From contig JAQSEB010000145.1 in NCBI GenBank assembly GCA_030063045.1, forward strand, positions 1,488,001-1,552,000: DNA of 64,000 bases. Direction: 5' to 3'. Under the pieces are notes generated by a model, which did no database searches, had not been told where the DNA came from, and worked only from the letters and a program-made list of their open reading frames with translations. Positions 11,890 through 23,400 of the stretch are shown in pieces. How positions within the stretch are numbered: position 1 is the first letter of the stretch; each line of letters begins with the position of its first letter. This DNA comes from Pratylenchus scribneri (taxonomy: Eukaryota > Nematoda > Chromadorea > Rhabditida > Pratylenchidae). The position numbers were made by a program, and so were the translations under genes.

Positions 11890-13121
11890 GAAAAAGAAGA
11901 TGGGATGAATTTTGAGACAAATATTTTGATTTGAATTATAAAATGCGAGTGTATTTTTTTTATTTTTTTTTTCAATGAAAATTTGAATTTTTAGTGGATT
12001 TTTAAAATTTTATTTTGACAAATTAAAATTTTGAAATTTATAAAATCCATTAAAATAAATAATAAAATCTACCAAGCAAAATTGTAATTTTTTTATTTTC
12101 TCTGAATTCAAATCCGTTCAATTTGTATAAAAATAAAATCAGAAGCCTTTCCTTAACCCATGTTTTTATCAACCAATAAAATCCTCACATCCAACAATTT
12201 ATCATTGAATCAAGAATTGTCATATTCACACAATATATAAATAAAATAAACAATTTTTTAATTCGTTAAAGACTATAAAAATTTGCTTAAAATAAAAATT
12301 TGCATAAAAAACTATAAGGTATATCGACTAGGCTGAATCGATTGAGTCGATTTATGCTTATAGTTTTCGGCAATTGAAAATTTCCTAACAATTTATAAAA
12401 CTTTAAAAGGCTGGCAAATTTTCTAGGCTGGGAAATTCTGAAAAAAATCCTAAAAAAAATACTTTTAAGGATATAATGAATATTTGTGACAGAGGAAATT
12501 AATATTAGAGTTATTCTCGCCGAACTAAGAGCATTTACCGACAAGAGATAATGATTGATAACGGTTACTATTTTTGCAGAGAAAAAAACTCATTTTTGCA
12601 GACAAAATACTACAGTTTTGACTTCTAATAAATTAGAAACTGATTATAGACCTCATAAACTTTATAACATTTTGTAGATTTAATCAAGACGCATGGATTG
12701 ATGTATAATTTTTCACGGTTTGGCCACAATTAAAGGTATTAAACAGTCTAAACCATATTTGGTTTATAACCTTTTTGGTTTTGAACCAAACTCTGACAAA
12801 CTATACATCAATCAACGCAGCTCGACGTGCTCTATAAAATGGGTATAAGATTTAGGGTTCTAGAATCCAGCACAAAAAAGTTATAATTAAAAAACTGATC
12901 TCTCGGCAAAAAATCCCAATCTCTCGGTCCCAATTCTCTCGACAAAAAATACTTTCTCTTTTCTCAAAAAAAAAAAATAAATATGGCGTTTTGATATATA
13001 AAAAAGAAAAATGACGATTTATGCTATTTTTGTTTTTTGGTTAGCGCTGCGCGGCGCGCAGTGATCCACATTCACACTTCGATTTTGGAATGCTAATATT
13101 AATATGTATGTATTTGCAAGC
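11890..13121. other. Intergenic region between first gene and hAT element
   Basis: AATAAA motifs at 12054-12066 are possible polyadenylation signals for the first gene, though in AT-rich DNA they mean little. An inverted pair (gcatggattgatgtata at 12691-12707 and tatacatcaatcaacgc at 12802-12818) marks a small foldback. A GC-rich hairpin (ctgcgc-ggc-gcgcag) lies near 13047-13061. No gene is seen. Confidence 0.5.
12691..12818. repeat. Small foldback element
   Basis: The outer arms (17 nt) are near-perfect reverse complements. The interior contains a second hairpin around aaaccatatttggttt. It is non-coding and has no clear target duplication. Confidence 0.45.
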
Positions 13122-13129
13122 ATAATCTG

Positions 13130-14032
13130 TAGGGCTGGCAAATATAGTTATTTAACTATTTTATGCGGAGCATTATTTATGCATAAAAACGCAATAAAAA
13201 ACATATCTAACTTGGTTTGAGCCCAAAATATTGAACTTTTTTTCAACTTTTTTCACTATTTTTAACTATTTTGCTACCTTTGCAACTATTTAACTATTTG
13301 ATCACTATTTCAGCCCAAAACAACTATTTTATATAACTTTTTTGGAAATTTCTTAAAAATGCCACCAAATAATACAAAATATGCATTGTTTCGCCAGTGG
13401 ATTGATCGATTAAATGGAAATTCAGTTTATACAATCAATACTACCAAAGAGGGTAATTGCCAAATTGGCCGAATCGATCACAAAATTGGAAAAACAAGGC
13501 CTATCCATTTATGAACAATTGCAAATCTTTGGCGAAGTACAAGATGAAATGGAAATGGCAATCGGAGAAAGTGCAGAACAAATTCAAGAGAAATTCAAGT
13601 TTATTGTTTCCAATAATCCCGGAATCGAAATCATGTCCCAAATCTGCAATATTCTTTCTGGCCAAAACAATAATTGTGATGTTTCGCCAAATCTAATTCC
13701 ATTTTACAAATATTCACCACTCACATCTTGTGATGTTGAGCGTTCTTTCTCTATGTATAAGTCTATTTTGGCTGATAATCGAATGAGTTTCAACATTAAT
13801 AATCTCGAAATGTATCTGATTTGCAATTATAACCAAGAACGATCTGATCAATGAATTTTTTAAATCTCTTTCTATTTTTAACCTTTTATTTCGATAAAAA
13901 ATTGTAACTTTTTTTGAAATTTTTGTCACTATTTTGGGTTTTTGCAACTATTTATGTAACTATTTTGCGATTTTTGGCAACTATTCTAGTTAACTATTTT
14001 GCGATTTTTGGCAACTATTTTTGCCAGCCCTA
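13130..14032 (+). mobile_element. hAT-family DNA transposon remnant
   Basis: The ends are tagggctggcaaa (13130) and its reverse complement ending ttgccagcccta (14032), flanked by the identical 8-bp target duplication ataatctg at 13122-13129 and 14033-14040. Sub-terminal regions hold many aactattt motifs on both sides. Inside is one open frame (13414-13854) with the hAT C-terminal dimerisation signature. At 903 bp it is far shorter than an autonomous hAT element, so most of the transposase gene is missing. The intact target duplication suggests fairly recent insertion. Confidence 0.9.
13414..13854 (+). pseudogene. Truncated hAT transposase, C-terminal dimerisation region
   Basis: This 146-codon frame has, at about residues 101-138, the sequence YSPLTSCDVERSFSMYKSIL and then ADNRMSFNINNLE. 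That matches the hAT C-terminal dimerisation domain pattern (S-x-D/C-x-ERSFS-x-Y/K...L-x-x-x-R...N). The N-terminal BED zinc finger and the RNase H-like catalytic core with its DDE residues are absent. An in-frame stop lies directly upstream of the ATG, so no longer product can be read. It could still make a small dimerising protein, but it most likely is a decayed internal-deletion derivative. Identification as hAT is firm, since protein motif, TIRs and the 8-bp duplication agree. Confidence 0.85.
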
Positions 14033-14245
14033 ATAATCTGATTTGTTTGCCGACAAATTATGCTAAATTATTAATGAAAAATAATTCGAAAATTTGTCGA
14101 AGTAACGATTTTTAATTCTTATAAGAGTTTTATACCTATTTTATTTTACATATCAATAATGAAGGGTTTAATAAATCTTAAAATATTAAAACATAATTTA
14201 TACAAGATTAAAAAATCTACATATCAATATCAATCAAATTAAATT

Positions 14246-17200
14246 ATGGAAAACAATTTGGAATACAGCCGGCGATTGCCACCTGAACTAATCGCCGAAA
14301 TTCACAAATGTTTACCGCTGGATCATGCAGTGAATATTCTCTTAAATGTGCCAACTCGCGCAATTGTCCAAAATAATTCATATTGGCTGCTTCGAAACAT
14401 CCGAAAGATCAAAAAGGTTTCGATTTTTTTTAGAAACAAATCTATAAAATTTCCAAAATAACGAAATGAATAATCATTCAAAATATAAAAAACAATGGAT
14501 AAAACACAAAAAAGCTCGGGTGAAAAAACAATAAAATTATTTTCATTTATAAATGCCTTTATTATCTGTTTCTAAATTTTTTAAACACCCAAAGTCATCC
14601 CCCAGATTTCCCTATAATAGAGTTGGACCTGGACATAGCCAAATTTTTTGGAAAGTGTCAGTTTGAAAGTCCAGTTTTCGTTTTTTGAAAAAATTTCGGT
14701 TTTTGATTCGTCTTTTTTCGGTCATTTTGAACAGGAATTTCCCAATTTCGATTTAAAATATCATCGATTTTCTCAAACCGAAACCGACTTTGTCCAATAC
14801 AGCCAACTCTACGATATCAAATTAAGATTCAGGCCATAGTATTAGTTTAGTGGCTAGGCTCATCTTCTTATGATTTATATAAAAACACTTTTGGGGATGC
14901 TTTAACTGCATCCAGATAATAAAGTGATACGGGCAATATGATATTGAAAAGTTTTCAATGAATTTTAGGCATGCTTTCTAAGAAATATTAGACAAGGCTC
15001 TCCTGTCTCCTCGATCGTCGATCCTCTAAACAATTAATAAGCCGACTGCCAGAATTGATTTTAATTTATAGCAATTTTATTTAACTGAGTATTTTTTAGC
15101 AGTAAGATATTCTCTGAAATTAATCTCTTAAACGAAAAGATCAAAAATTCGAAAAATAAAGATAATAAAAAATTACACTTAAATCCTCAATTTTTTAAGT
15201 CACTCATCCGAGATATAATCCATCCATTGACATTGGGGAAAATGGACGATGAAGATATTGAACAACTCGATAATAACATGGATGAATTCATCAGCGAAAG
15301 AGTAGATAGAGTTATCCCATTCAATCAATACCCATCTTTGGAATGGTGCCCACAAATGGATGTATTTTTTCGCTATGGTGCTTGGCTGACCCCAACTCGA
15401 GATTTCTGCTCATTTATAAATGGAGTGCCAGACAATTTTGAGGAAAATTTGATCGTCTATTTGACCAATTCACCGTAATATTAAAAATAAATTTTATTTT
15501 ATTTTGAACAAAAATTATAGAAAATTTTGCTATGCATTTTTTTACTTTTTCCAGACATGAAATAAACCCTTAAAAATTGTAAAAAATTGATAGAATTGAG
15601 ATTATTAAGTTTTCGGAATTTAATTTTAGATCTCCTTACTAAAAATTATACTCCGAAAAATTTCTGGGTACGCCTTTATGGTCAGGCATGCATTAATTTA
15701 TTTATGAATCAAAATCGATTTAAGTTTAAACTGTTCAATAACCTTTTATTTTGACCAAATCATTAAAAATTATATACCTATGTATCCTAATTGGATCTAT
15801 CGATAATCAAAAATTTTTAAAAATTAAGTTTGGCTGTGGCCGGAAGTGCCTTCCAATGTGCTCAAATCTGGTTTGAAGAGGAAACAAGAGAACACCCGAA
15901 GAGTTTAAAGCAATTATTGGAACAAGCAAAAATGTATTCATCAAGTGAAAGTGACCGAATTTTGTTTGAATCGATTGACCTGAAAATTGGCGAAAATATT
16001 GTGCCCATTTTTGGTGGACAATTGTGGTATTTCGAGGGATCGCACCTGACATTTTATTTGGTGAACAGAGAGGACCCAAGGAAATGGTTTGCAATTAATT
16101 TTGATGGCGATGGAGAAAAGGAAACGGGCACATAGGGAAACATGCTAATATTCACAGTCGAAGCAATTCAGGTGGAGTTTAAATTTAAAAGAAACACACA
16201 CCCATTTTTTGAATTAAATTAATATGTATTTTGGATATCAATCAAATTTTCAAACGAAAAGCATATTGGAAGTTTTTTATAAAATGTTTAATAATAAGTT
16301 TCCCAATTTGGTTCAAAAATTAAATTTTCATGAGGAATTTAATTTAATAAAAACTAATTTTTCCGGAAGATTTTAATTAAGTTTTCCGGAAAGATTTTAA
16401 TTAAATTTTCCGGAAAGATTTTATTTAAATTTTCCGGAAAGATTTTAATTAAATTTTCCGGAAAGATTTTAATTAAATTTTCCGGAAAGATTTTAATTCA
16501 ATTTTCCGGAAAGATTTTATTTAAATTTTCCGGAAGATTTTAATTAAGTTTTCCGGAAAGATTTTAATTAAATTTTCCGGAAAGATTTTATTTAAATTTT
16601 CCGGAAAGATTTTAATTAAATTTTCCGGAAAGATTTTAATTAAATTTTCCGGAAAGATTTTAATTCAATTTTCCGGAAAGATTTTATTTAAATTTTCCGG
16701 AAAGATTTTAATTAAATTTTCCGGAAAGATTTTAATTAAATTTTCGGGAAAGATTTTAATTAAATTCTCCGGAAAGATTTTATAATTAAGTTTTCCGGAA
16801 AAAATTTAATTAAGTTTTCCGGAAAAAATTTAATTAAGTTTTCCGGAAAAAATTTATTTAACTTTTCCGGAAAGAATTTAATTAAGACTTAACTTTTTCC
16901 GAATCATTTTTTGATCAATTTTCATTTCATAACTCTGATTGTGTTTGTTTTTGAGTTGAATAGAGAAAGAGAAAGAATGAGTGGATTTATCAAAAAAGCT
17001 AATTTAATTAGAATAGCCAAAAACATACACATTATTTTTTATTTTAAACATTTTTCAATAATAAATCTATATTTTTCAGCCTAAATATGAATTCATGGAG
17101 AATGGATGCAAATGGTTTGGACATAACCAAATTCCGCAAAAATATCTTCGTCCGAACCAAATGGATTCATTTTTGCGGCATGGTGCAAAATTTACACATT

Positions 17201-18942
17201 TTCGCCATTTCCAAATTGATGAAATTTTACATTGCACTTCATATTATGCCGAGGAATTGATTTGTTTTATGGCCTATACAAAGTGAGTGAAATTTATAAA
17301 TAAATTATACCATAATATATTCTATTCAGGCATCCGGAATATGTGTTCGAAACGATAGACATCAAAATTGAATATTGGGAAATGTCAAAAATGCTTCATC
17401 AAATTTGGAATATTTGTCGCATTGGAATACCAAAAGGTGGGTGATTTGAGGGAATATTATTAATGAAATTTATATAATAAGCCAAAATTGCTTAATAAAT
17501 CAACAAAAATTTTTATATTCTTTTTAGGAAAATATCGTTTTGAAGTCCCAGACGAGAAATCATCCAAATGATATACCAATCGATAGAGCTCGACGAGCTG
17601 AGTCTGAAAATATAAATAATTTCAGCGCGCTCGCACTTTGGGCCAAGTTATGGCCAATTGAAAATCGCAAAAGTGAAGGGTTCCCCCTTTGGGCCGAAAA
17701 AGTTAAAAAATTTTATATCGCCATATTATATATCAATCGACGAGTCTCGATTAGCAGAACACGAATCTGTCATCGTTTTTGCATAAAACCCAAAAATAAA
17801 AAAGTTATAGTTGCGCAAAGGAAATACGGATTGGAACTGCTCCGGTGGGCATTTCAGAGTGGACTCCTCCGTGTGCTCCGCCTCCGCGCGACCAGACGAG
17901 CGCTTGGCTCGCTTCGCTCGCCAAGCACTCGTCCAGTTCCCGCGCTACGGCTACGCACACTCCGGAGTCCACTCTTACATTCCTCCGCAGTTCCAACACA
18001 TTCCAGCGAGACTAAAATGGTCATAACTTTTTTATTTTTGAGTTTTATGTTAAAAGAATAGCAGATTCGTGTTCTGCTCATCGAGCCGCGTCGAATGAGC
18101 TATAATATGGCTGAAAACAAATTTTAAAAATTTTCGACCCATAGGGGGGACCCTTCACTTTTAAGGGAAAATCCATTTTAATGGCCATAACTTGGCCCAA
18201 AGTGCGAGCGCGCTGAAATTATTTATATTTTCAGACTCAGCTCGTCGAATTCTATCGATTGGTATATCATTTGCTTGATTTTAAGTCTGGGACCTCAGAA
18301 CGATATTTACCTTCTTTTTATAGTAATTTTGAAAACCAAACATGACTATGATCTAATTCATAGTAGAATAGAAATTTCATTTGCTTAATTATTGATAAAT
18401 TGAACAAAATGAATTGTAGTTCTCCTGCTTAACATTTCTTACCCGTACGAAAATACTTTTAAAATTATTATAATTCAAAAAAGGTGGACGATTGCTGAAG
18501 TCGGACAATGAGAATTTATTTATTTTGGCTGGCACCGCACATGACCCAATCAAGGTTGAGATTTACAGTGACAATGAAGACTGGGGGAAATGGCTATATG
18601 GGATCGAATATTATGATCGACTGGAATTCACCGTGGCCAATTGGCCTTCCAATTTTGGCTTCCTTTTCGACTTTCATGTCATCTACCCTAAACATTTGAG
18701 AGGAAAAGAAACGAAGTATAAAACCGTTGAAATTGTGATCACACGGCGAAAAGTGAGCTTAAATTAAATTTAAAAATGAATTTAAAACAATTCATTTCCA
18801 GAATGAAATGATGAAATTGGATGACATCATCGACAGCAATGACAATAATGGGATTGAGAAGAAATTACCAATTAATGCAATGAATCGTTATTACAAGAAC
18901 ATGCATGGAGAATACAAGAAAAGAAAATACTTTTTCCAATGA
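14246..18942 (+). CDS. F-box-like protein with two related C-terminal modules; in-frame stop between them
   Basis: Exons: 14246-14416, 15200-15474, 15829-16171, 17080-17282, 17330-17436, 18484-18752, 18802-18942. All junctions are GT..AG with matching phases and the total is 503 codons. Residues about 10-50 (LPPELIAEIHKCLPL...) fit an F-box, the Skp1-binding motif of SCF ubiquitin ligases; no other known domain is recognised. Module 1 (exons 2-3) and module 2 (exons 4-6) look related: MDVFFRYGAWLT...IVYLTNSP against MDSFLRHGAKFT...ICFMAYTK, then a DLKI or DIKI segment. A TAG at 16133-16135 (codon 251) interrupts the frame, which then continues 12 sensible codons to a CAG/GTGGAG donor. So the gene may make a 250-aa protein, use readthrough, skip the stop via an earlier in-phase donor (GTGAAC at 16061), or be a pseudogene. 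A likely AATAAA lies at 19042. Confidence 0.65.
14613..14812. repeat. Dispersed repeat copy (agagttgg...ccaactct ends) in intron 1 of the F-box gene
   Basis: The ends 'atagagttgg' and 'ccaactctac' are inverted. The interior, rich in 'ccgaaaccgac' and 'cggtttttgattcg' strings, matches in the opposite orientation the sequence at about 30425-30560, and in the same orientation that at about 28890-29010. It is non-coding; the open frame through it is composition-driven. Confidence 0.5.
16350..16900. repeat. 24-bp minisatellite, unit contains palindrome TTTCCGGAAA
   Basis: The array has about 22 units of the form 'ttttccggaaagattttaat' plus 'taaa', some with one-base deletions. A longer period of about 167 bp (seven units) is visible: the shortened form 'ccggaagatttt' recurs at 16363 and 16530. 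Units decay to 'ttttccggaaaaaatttaat' towards the right end. It lies in the intron between exons 3 and 4 of the F-box gene. Confidence 0.9.
17529..18308. mobile_element. 780-bp long foldback element with GC-rich centre
   Basis: The left end 'aaatatcgttttgaagtccc' is the reverse complement, with a few changes, of the right end 'gggacctcagaacgatattt'. The pairing continues inward for nearly the whole length: 'gatataccaatcgatag' with 'ctatcgattggtatatc', 'gcgcgctcgcactttgggcc' with its complement near 18200, and 'agcagaacacgaatctg' with its complement near 18065. The centre (17850-18000) is GC-rich with a strong hairpin (gcttggc...gccaagc). No intact coding sequence. It lies in the intron between exons 5 and 6 of the F-box gene, so intron RNA would fold into a long duplex. 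Confidence 0.85.
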
Positions 18943-19041
18943 ATTGATGGAAGCGAGGATACTAATTTATTTTATTTTGGAAATCATATTTTATTTATCC
19001 GATGAAATATTTCACCTATTTTAATTATTTCGTTTTTGAGA

Positions 19042-19047
19042 AATAAA
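19042..19047 (+). terminator. Possible polyadenylation signal of the F-box gene
   Basis: AATAAA about 100 nt after the stop codon at 18940-18942. It is the first such hexamer downstream. In AT-rich DNA this is weak evidence on its own. Confidence 0.35.
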
Positions 19048-19142
19048 TTTGCCCATCATTTTCTTGATGGTGGATTTCTTTTTGTCAAATTTTCGAATGT
19101 GGTATAAAAATTGTTGATTTTAGGTATGAACAAATGGGGAAT

Positions 19143-20397
19143 TTGAAAATTTTAGTCAAACAGGCGGAACTATTTAAACTTTGTGAAACAGGCGGAATTA
19201 TTAAAACTTAGTCAACCAGGCGGAATTATTAAAACTTAGTCAAACAGGCGGAATTAAAACTTAGTCAACCAGGCGGAATTATTAAAACTTAGTCAACCAG
19301 GCGGAATTAAAACTTAGTCAACCAGGCGGAATTATTAAAACTTAGTCAACCAGGCGGAATTAAAACTTAGTCAACCAGGCGGAATTATTAAAACTTAGTC
19401 AACCAGGCGGAATTAAAACTTAGTCAACCAGGCGGAATTATTAAAACTTAGTCAAACAGGCGGAATTAAAACTTAGTCAACAGGCGGAATTATTAAAACT
19501 TAGTCAAACAGGCGGAATTAAAACTTAGTCAACAGGCGGAATTATTAAAACTTAGTCAAACAGGCGGAATTAAAACTTAGTCAACCAGGCGGAATTATTA
19601 AAACTTAGTCAACCAGGCGGAATTAAAACTTAGTCAACCAGGCGGAATTATTAAAACTTAGTCAACCAGGCGGAATTAAAACTTAGTCAACCAGGCGGAA
19701 TTATTAAAACTTAGTCAACCAGGCGGAATTAAAACTTAGTCAACCAGGCGGAATTATTAAAACTTAGTCAAACAGGCGGAATTAAAACTTAGTCAACAGG
19801 CGGAATTATTAAAACTTAGTCAAACAGGCGGAATTAAAACTTAGTCAACAGGCGGAATTATTAAAACTTAGTCAAACAGGCGGAATTAAAACTTAGTCAA
19901 CAGGCGGAATTATTAAAACTTCAGGCGGAATTATTAAAACTTAGTCAACCAGGGGGAATTATTAAAACTTAGTCAACCAGGCGGAATTATTAAAACTTAG
20001 TCAACCAGGGGGAATTATTAAAACTTAGTCAAACAGGCGGAATTATTAAAACTTAGTCAAACAGGCGGAATTAAAACTTAGTCAACAGGCGGAATTATTA
20101 AAACTTAGTCAAACAGGCGGAATTAAAACTTAGTCAACAGGCGGAATTATTAAAACTTAGTCAAACAGGCGGAATTAAAACTTAGTCAACAGGCGGAATT
20201 ATTAAAACTTCAGGCGGAATTATTAAAACTTAGTCAACCAGGGGGAATTATTAAAACTTAGTCAAACAGGCGGAATTATTAAAACTTAGTCAACCAGGGG
20301 GAATTATTAAAACTTAGTCAAACAGGCGGAATTAAAACTTAGTCAAACAGGCGGAATTAAAAATTAGAAAACCAGGCGGAATTAAAACTAAGTCAAC
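19143..20397. repeat. 25/28-bp minisatellite (acttagtcaaccaggcggaatt...)
   Basis: The units alternate between a 28-bp form (acttagtcaaccaggcgg followed by aattattaaa) and a 25-bp form (the same core followed by aattaaa), giving a dimer of about 52-53 bp. Variants have 'aaacagg', 'acagg' or 'caggggg' in the core. Units at both edges are degenerate (for example 'aaaattagaaaaccaggcgg' near 20360). Confidence 0.95.
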
Positions 20398-20480
20398 ATC
20401 TAATCAAAATTATATAAAAAAATTAGAGTTGAAATGATCATTTCAAAAAATTTTTAATTAAAAATTCTAGTTAAATTGGA
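20398..20480. other. Short spacer between two tandem arrays
   Basis: Unique AT-rich spacer of about 80 bp between the 25/28-bp array and the 40-bp array. Nothing else is seen. Confidence 0.6.
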
Positions 20481-23400
20481 ACAAAAAATTAACTGAAGCT
20501 GGAAATGCATTCATTGCATAACCAAAAATTAACTGAAGCTGGAAATGCATTCATTGCATAACCAAAAATTAACTGAAGCTGGAATTGGATTCATTGCATA
20601 ACCAAAAATTAACTGAAGCTGGAATTGGATTCATTGCATAACCAAAAATTAACTGAAGCTGGAATTGGATTCATTGCATAACCAAAAATTAACTGAAGCT
20701 GGAATTGCATTCATTGCATAACCAAAAATTAACTGAAGCTGGAATTGGATTCATTGCATAACCAAAAATTAACTGAAGATGGAAATGCATTCATTGCATA
20801 ACCAAAAATTAACTGAAGCTAGAAATGCATTCATTGCATAACCAAAAATTAACTGAAGCTAGAAATGCATTCATTGCATAATTAAAAAATTAACTGAAGC
20901 TAGAAATGCATTCATTGCATAAGTAAAAAATTAACTGAAGCTAGAAATGCATTCATTGCATAATTAAAAAATTAACTGAAGCTAGAAATGCATTCATTGC
21001 ATAATTAAAAAATTAACTGAAGCTAGAAATGCATTCATTGCATAATTAAAAAATTAACTGAAGCTAGAAATGCATTCATTGCATAACCAAAAATTAACTG
21101 AAGCTAGAAATGCATTCATTGCATAACCAAAAATTAACTGAAGCTGGAAATGCATTCATTGCATAAGTAAAAAATTAACTGAAGCTAGAAATGCATTCAT
21201 TGCATAATTAAAAAATTAACTTAGCTGGAAATGCATTCATTGCATAATTAAAAAATTAACTTAGCTGGAAATGCATTCATTGCATAATTAAAAAATTAAC
21301 TTAGCTGGAAATGCATTCATTGCATAATTAAAAAATTAACTTAGCTGGAAATGCATTCATTGCATAACCAAAAATTAACTGAAGCTGGAATTGGATTCAT
21401 TGCATAACCAAAAATTAACTGAAGCTGGAATTGGATTCATTGCATAACCAAAAATTAACTGAAGATAGAAATGCATTCATTGCATAACCAAAAATTAACT
21501 GAAGCTAGAAATGCATTCATTGCATAAGTAAAAAATTAACTGAAGCTAGAAATGCATTCATTGCATAATTAAAAAATTAACTGAAGCTAGAAATGCATTC
21601 ATTGCATAATTAAAAAATTAACTGAAGCTAGAAATGCATTCATTGCATAATTAAAAAATTAACTGAAGCTAGAAATGCATTCATTGCATAACCAAAAATT
21701 AACTGAAACTAGAAATGCATTCATTGCATAACCAAAAATTAACTGAAGCTAGAAATGCATTCATTGCATAACCAAAAATTAACTGAAGATAGAAATGCAT
21801 TCATTGCATAACCAAAAATTAACTGAAGCTAGAAATGCATTCATTGCATAACCAAAAATTAACTGAAGCTGGAAATGCATTCATTGCATAACCAAAAATT
21901 AACTGAAGCTGGAAATGCATTCATTGCATAACCAAAAATTAACTGAAGATAGAAATGCATTCATTGCATAACCAAAAATTAACTGAAGCTAGAAATGCAT
22001 TCATTGCATAACCAAAAATTAACTGAAGCTAGAAATGCATTCATTGCATAACCAAAAATTAACTGAAGATAGAAATGCATTCATTGCATAACCAAAAATT
22101 AACTGAAGCTAGAAATGCATTCATTGCATAACCAAAAATTAACTGAAGCTAGAAATGCATTCATTGCATAACCAAAAATTAACTGAAGCTGGAAATGCAT
22201 TCATTGCATAACCAAAAATTAACTGAAGCTAGAAATGCATTCATTGCATAACCAAAAATTAACTGAAGCTAGAAATGCATTCATTGCATAACCAAAAATT
22301 AACTGAAGCTAGAAATGCATTCATTGCATAACCAAAAATTAACTGAAGATAGAAATGCATTCATTGCATAACCAAAAATTAACTGAAGATAGAAATGCAT
22401 TCATTGCATAACCAAAAATTAACTGAAGCTAGAAATGCATTCATTGCATAACCAAAAATTAACTGAAGCTGGAAATGCATTCATTGCATAACCAAAAATT
22501 AACTGAAGCTAGAAATGCATTCATTGCATAACCAAAAATTAACTGAAGATAGAAATGCATTCATTGCATAACCAAAAATTAACTGAAGATAGAAATGCAT
22601 TCATTGCATAACCAAAAATTAATTGAAGCTAGAAATGCATTCATTGCATAACCAAAAATTAACTGAAGCTAGAAATGCATTCATTGCATAACCAAAAATT
22701 AACTGAAGCTAGAAATGCATTCATTGCATAACCAAAAATTAACTGAAGCTAGAAATGCATTCATTGCATAACCAAAAATTAACTGAAGCTAGAAATGCAT
22801 TCATTGCATAACCAAAAATTAACTGAAGATAGAAATGCATTCATTGCATAACCAAAAATTAACTGAAGATAGAAATGCATTCATTGCATAACCAAAAATT
22901 AACTGAAGCTAGAAATGCATTCATTGCATAACCAAAAATTAACTGAAGCTGGAAATGCATTCATTGCATAACCAAAAATTAACTGAAGCTGGAAATGCAT
23001 TCATTGCATAACCAAAAATTAACTGAAGCTAGAAATGCATTCATTGCATAACCAAAAATTAACTGAAGCTAGAAATGCATTCATTGCATAACCAAAAATT
23101 AACTGAAGCTAGAAATGCATTCATTGCATAACCAAAAATTAACTGAAGATAGAAATGCATTCATTGCATAACCAAAAATTAACTGAAGCTAGAAATGCAT
23201 TCATTGCATAACCAAAAATTAACTGAAGATAGAAATGCATTCATTGCATAACCAAAAATTAACTGAAGCTAGAAATGCATTCATTGCATAACCAAAAATT
23301 AACTGAAAATAGAAATGCATTCATTGCATAACCAAAAATTAACTGAAGATAGAAATGCATTCATTGCATAACCAAAAATTAACTGAAGCTAGAAATGCAT

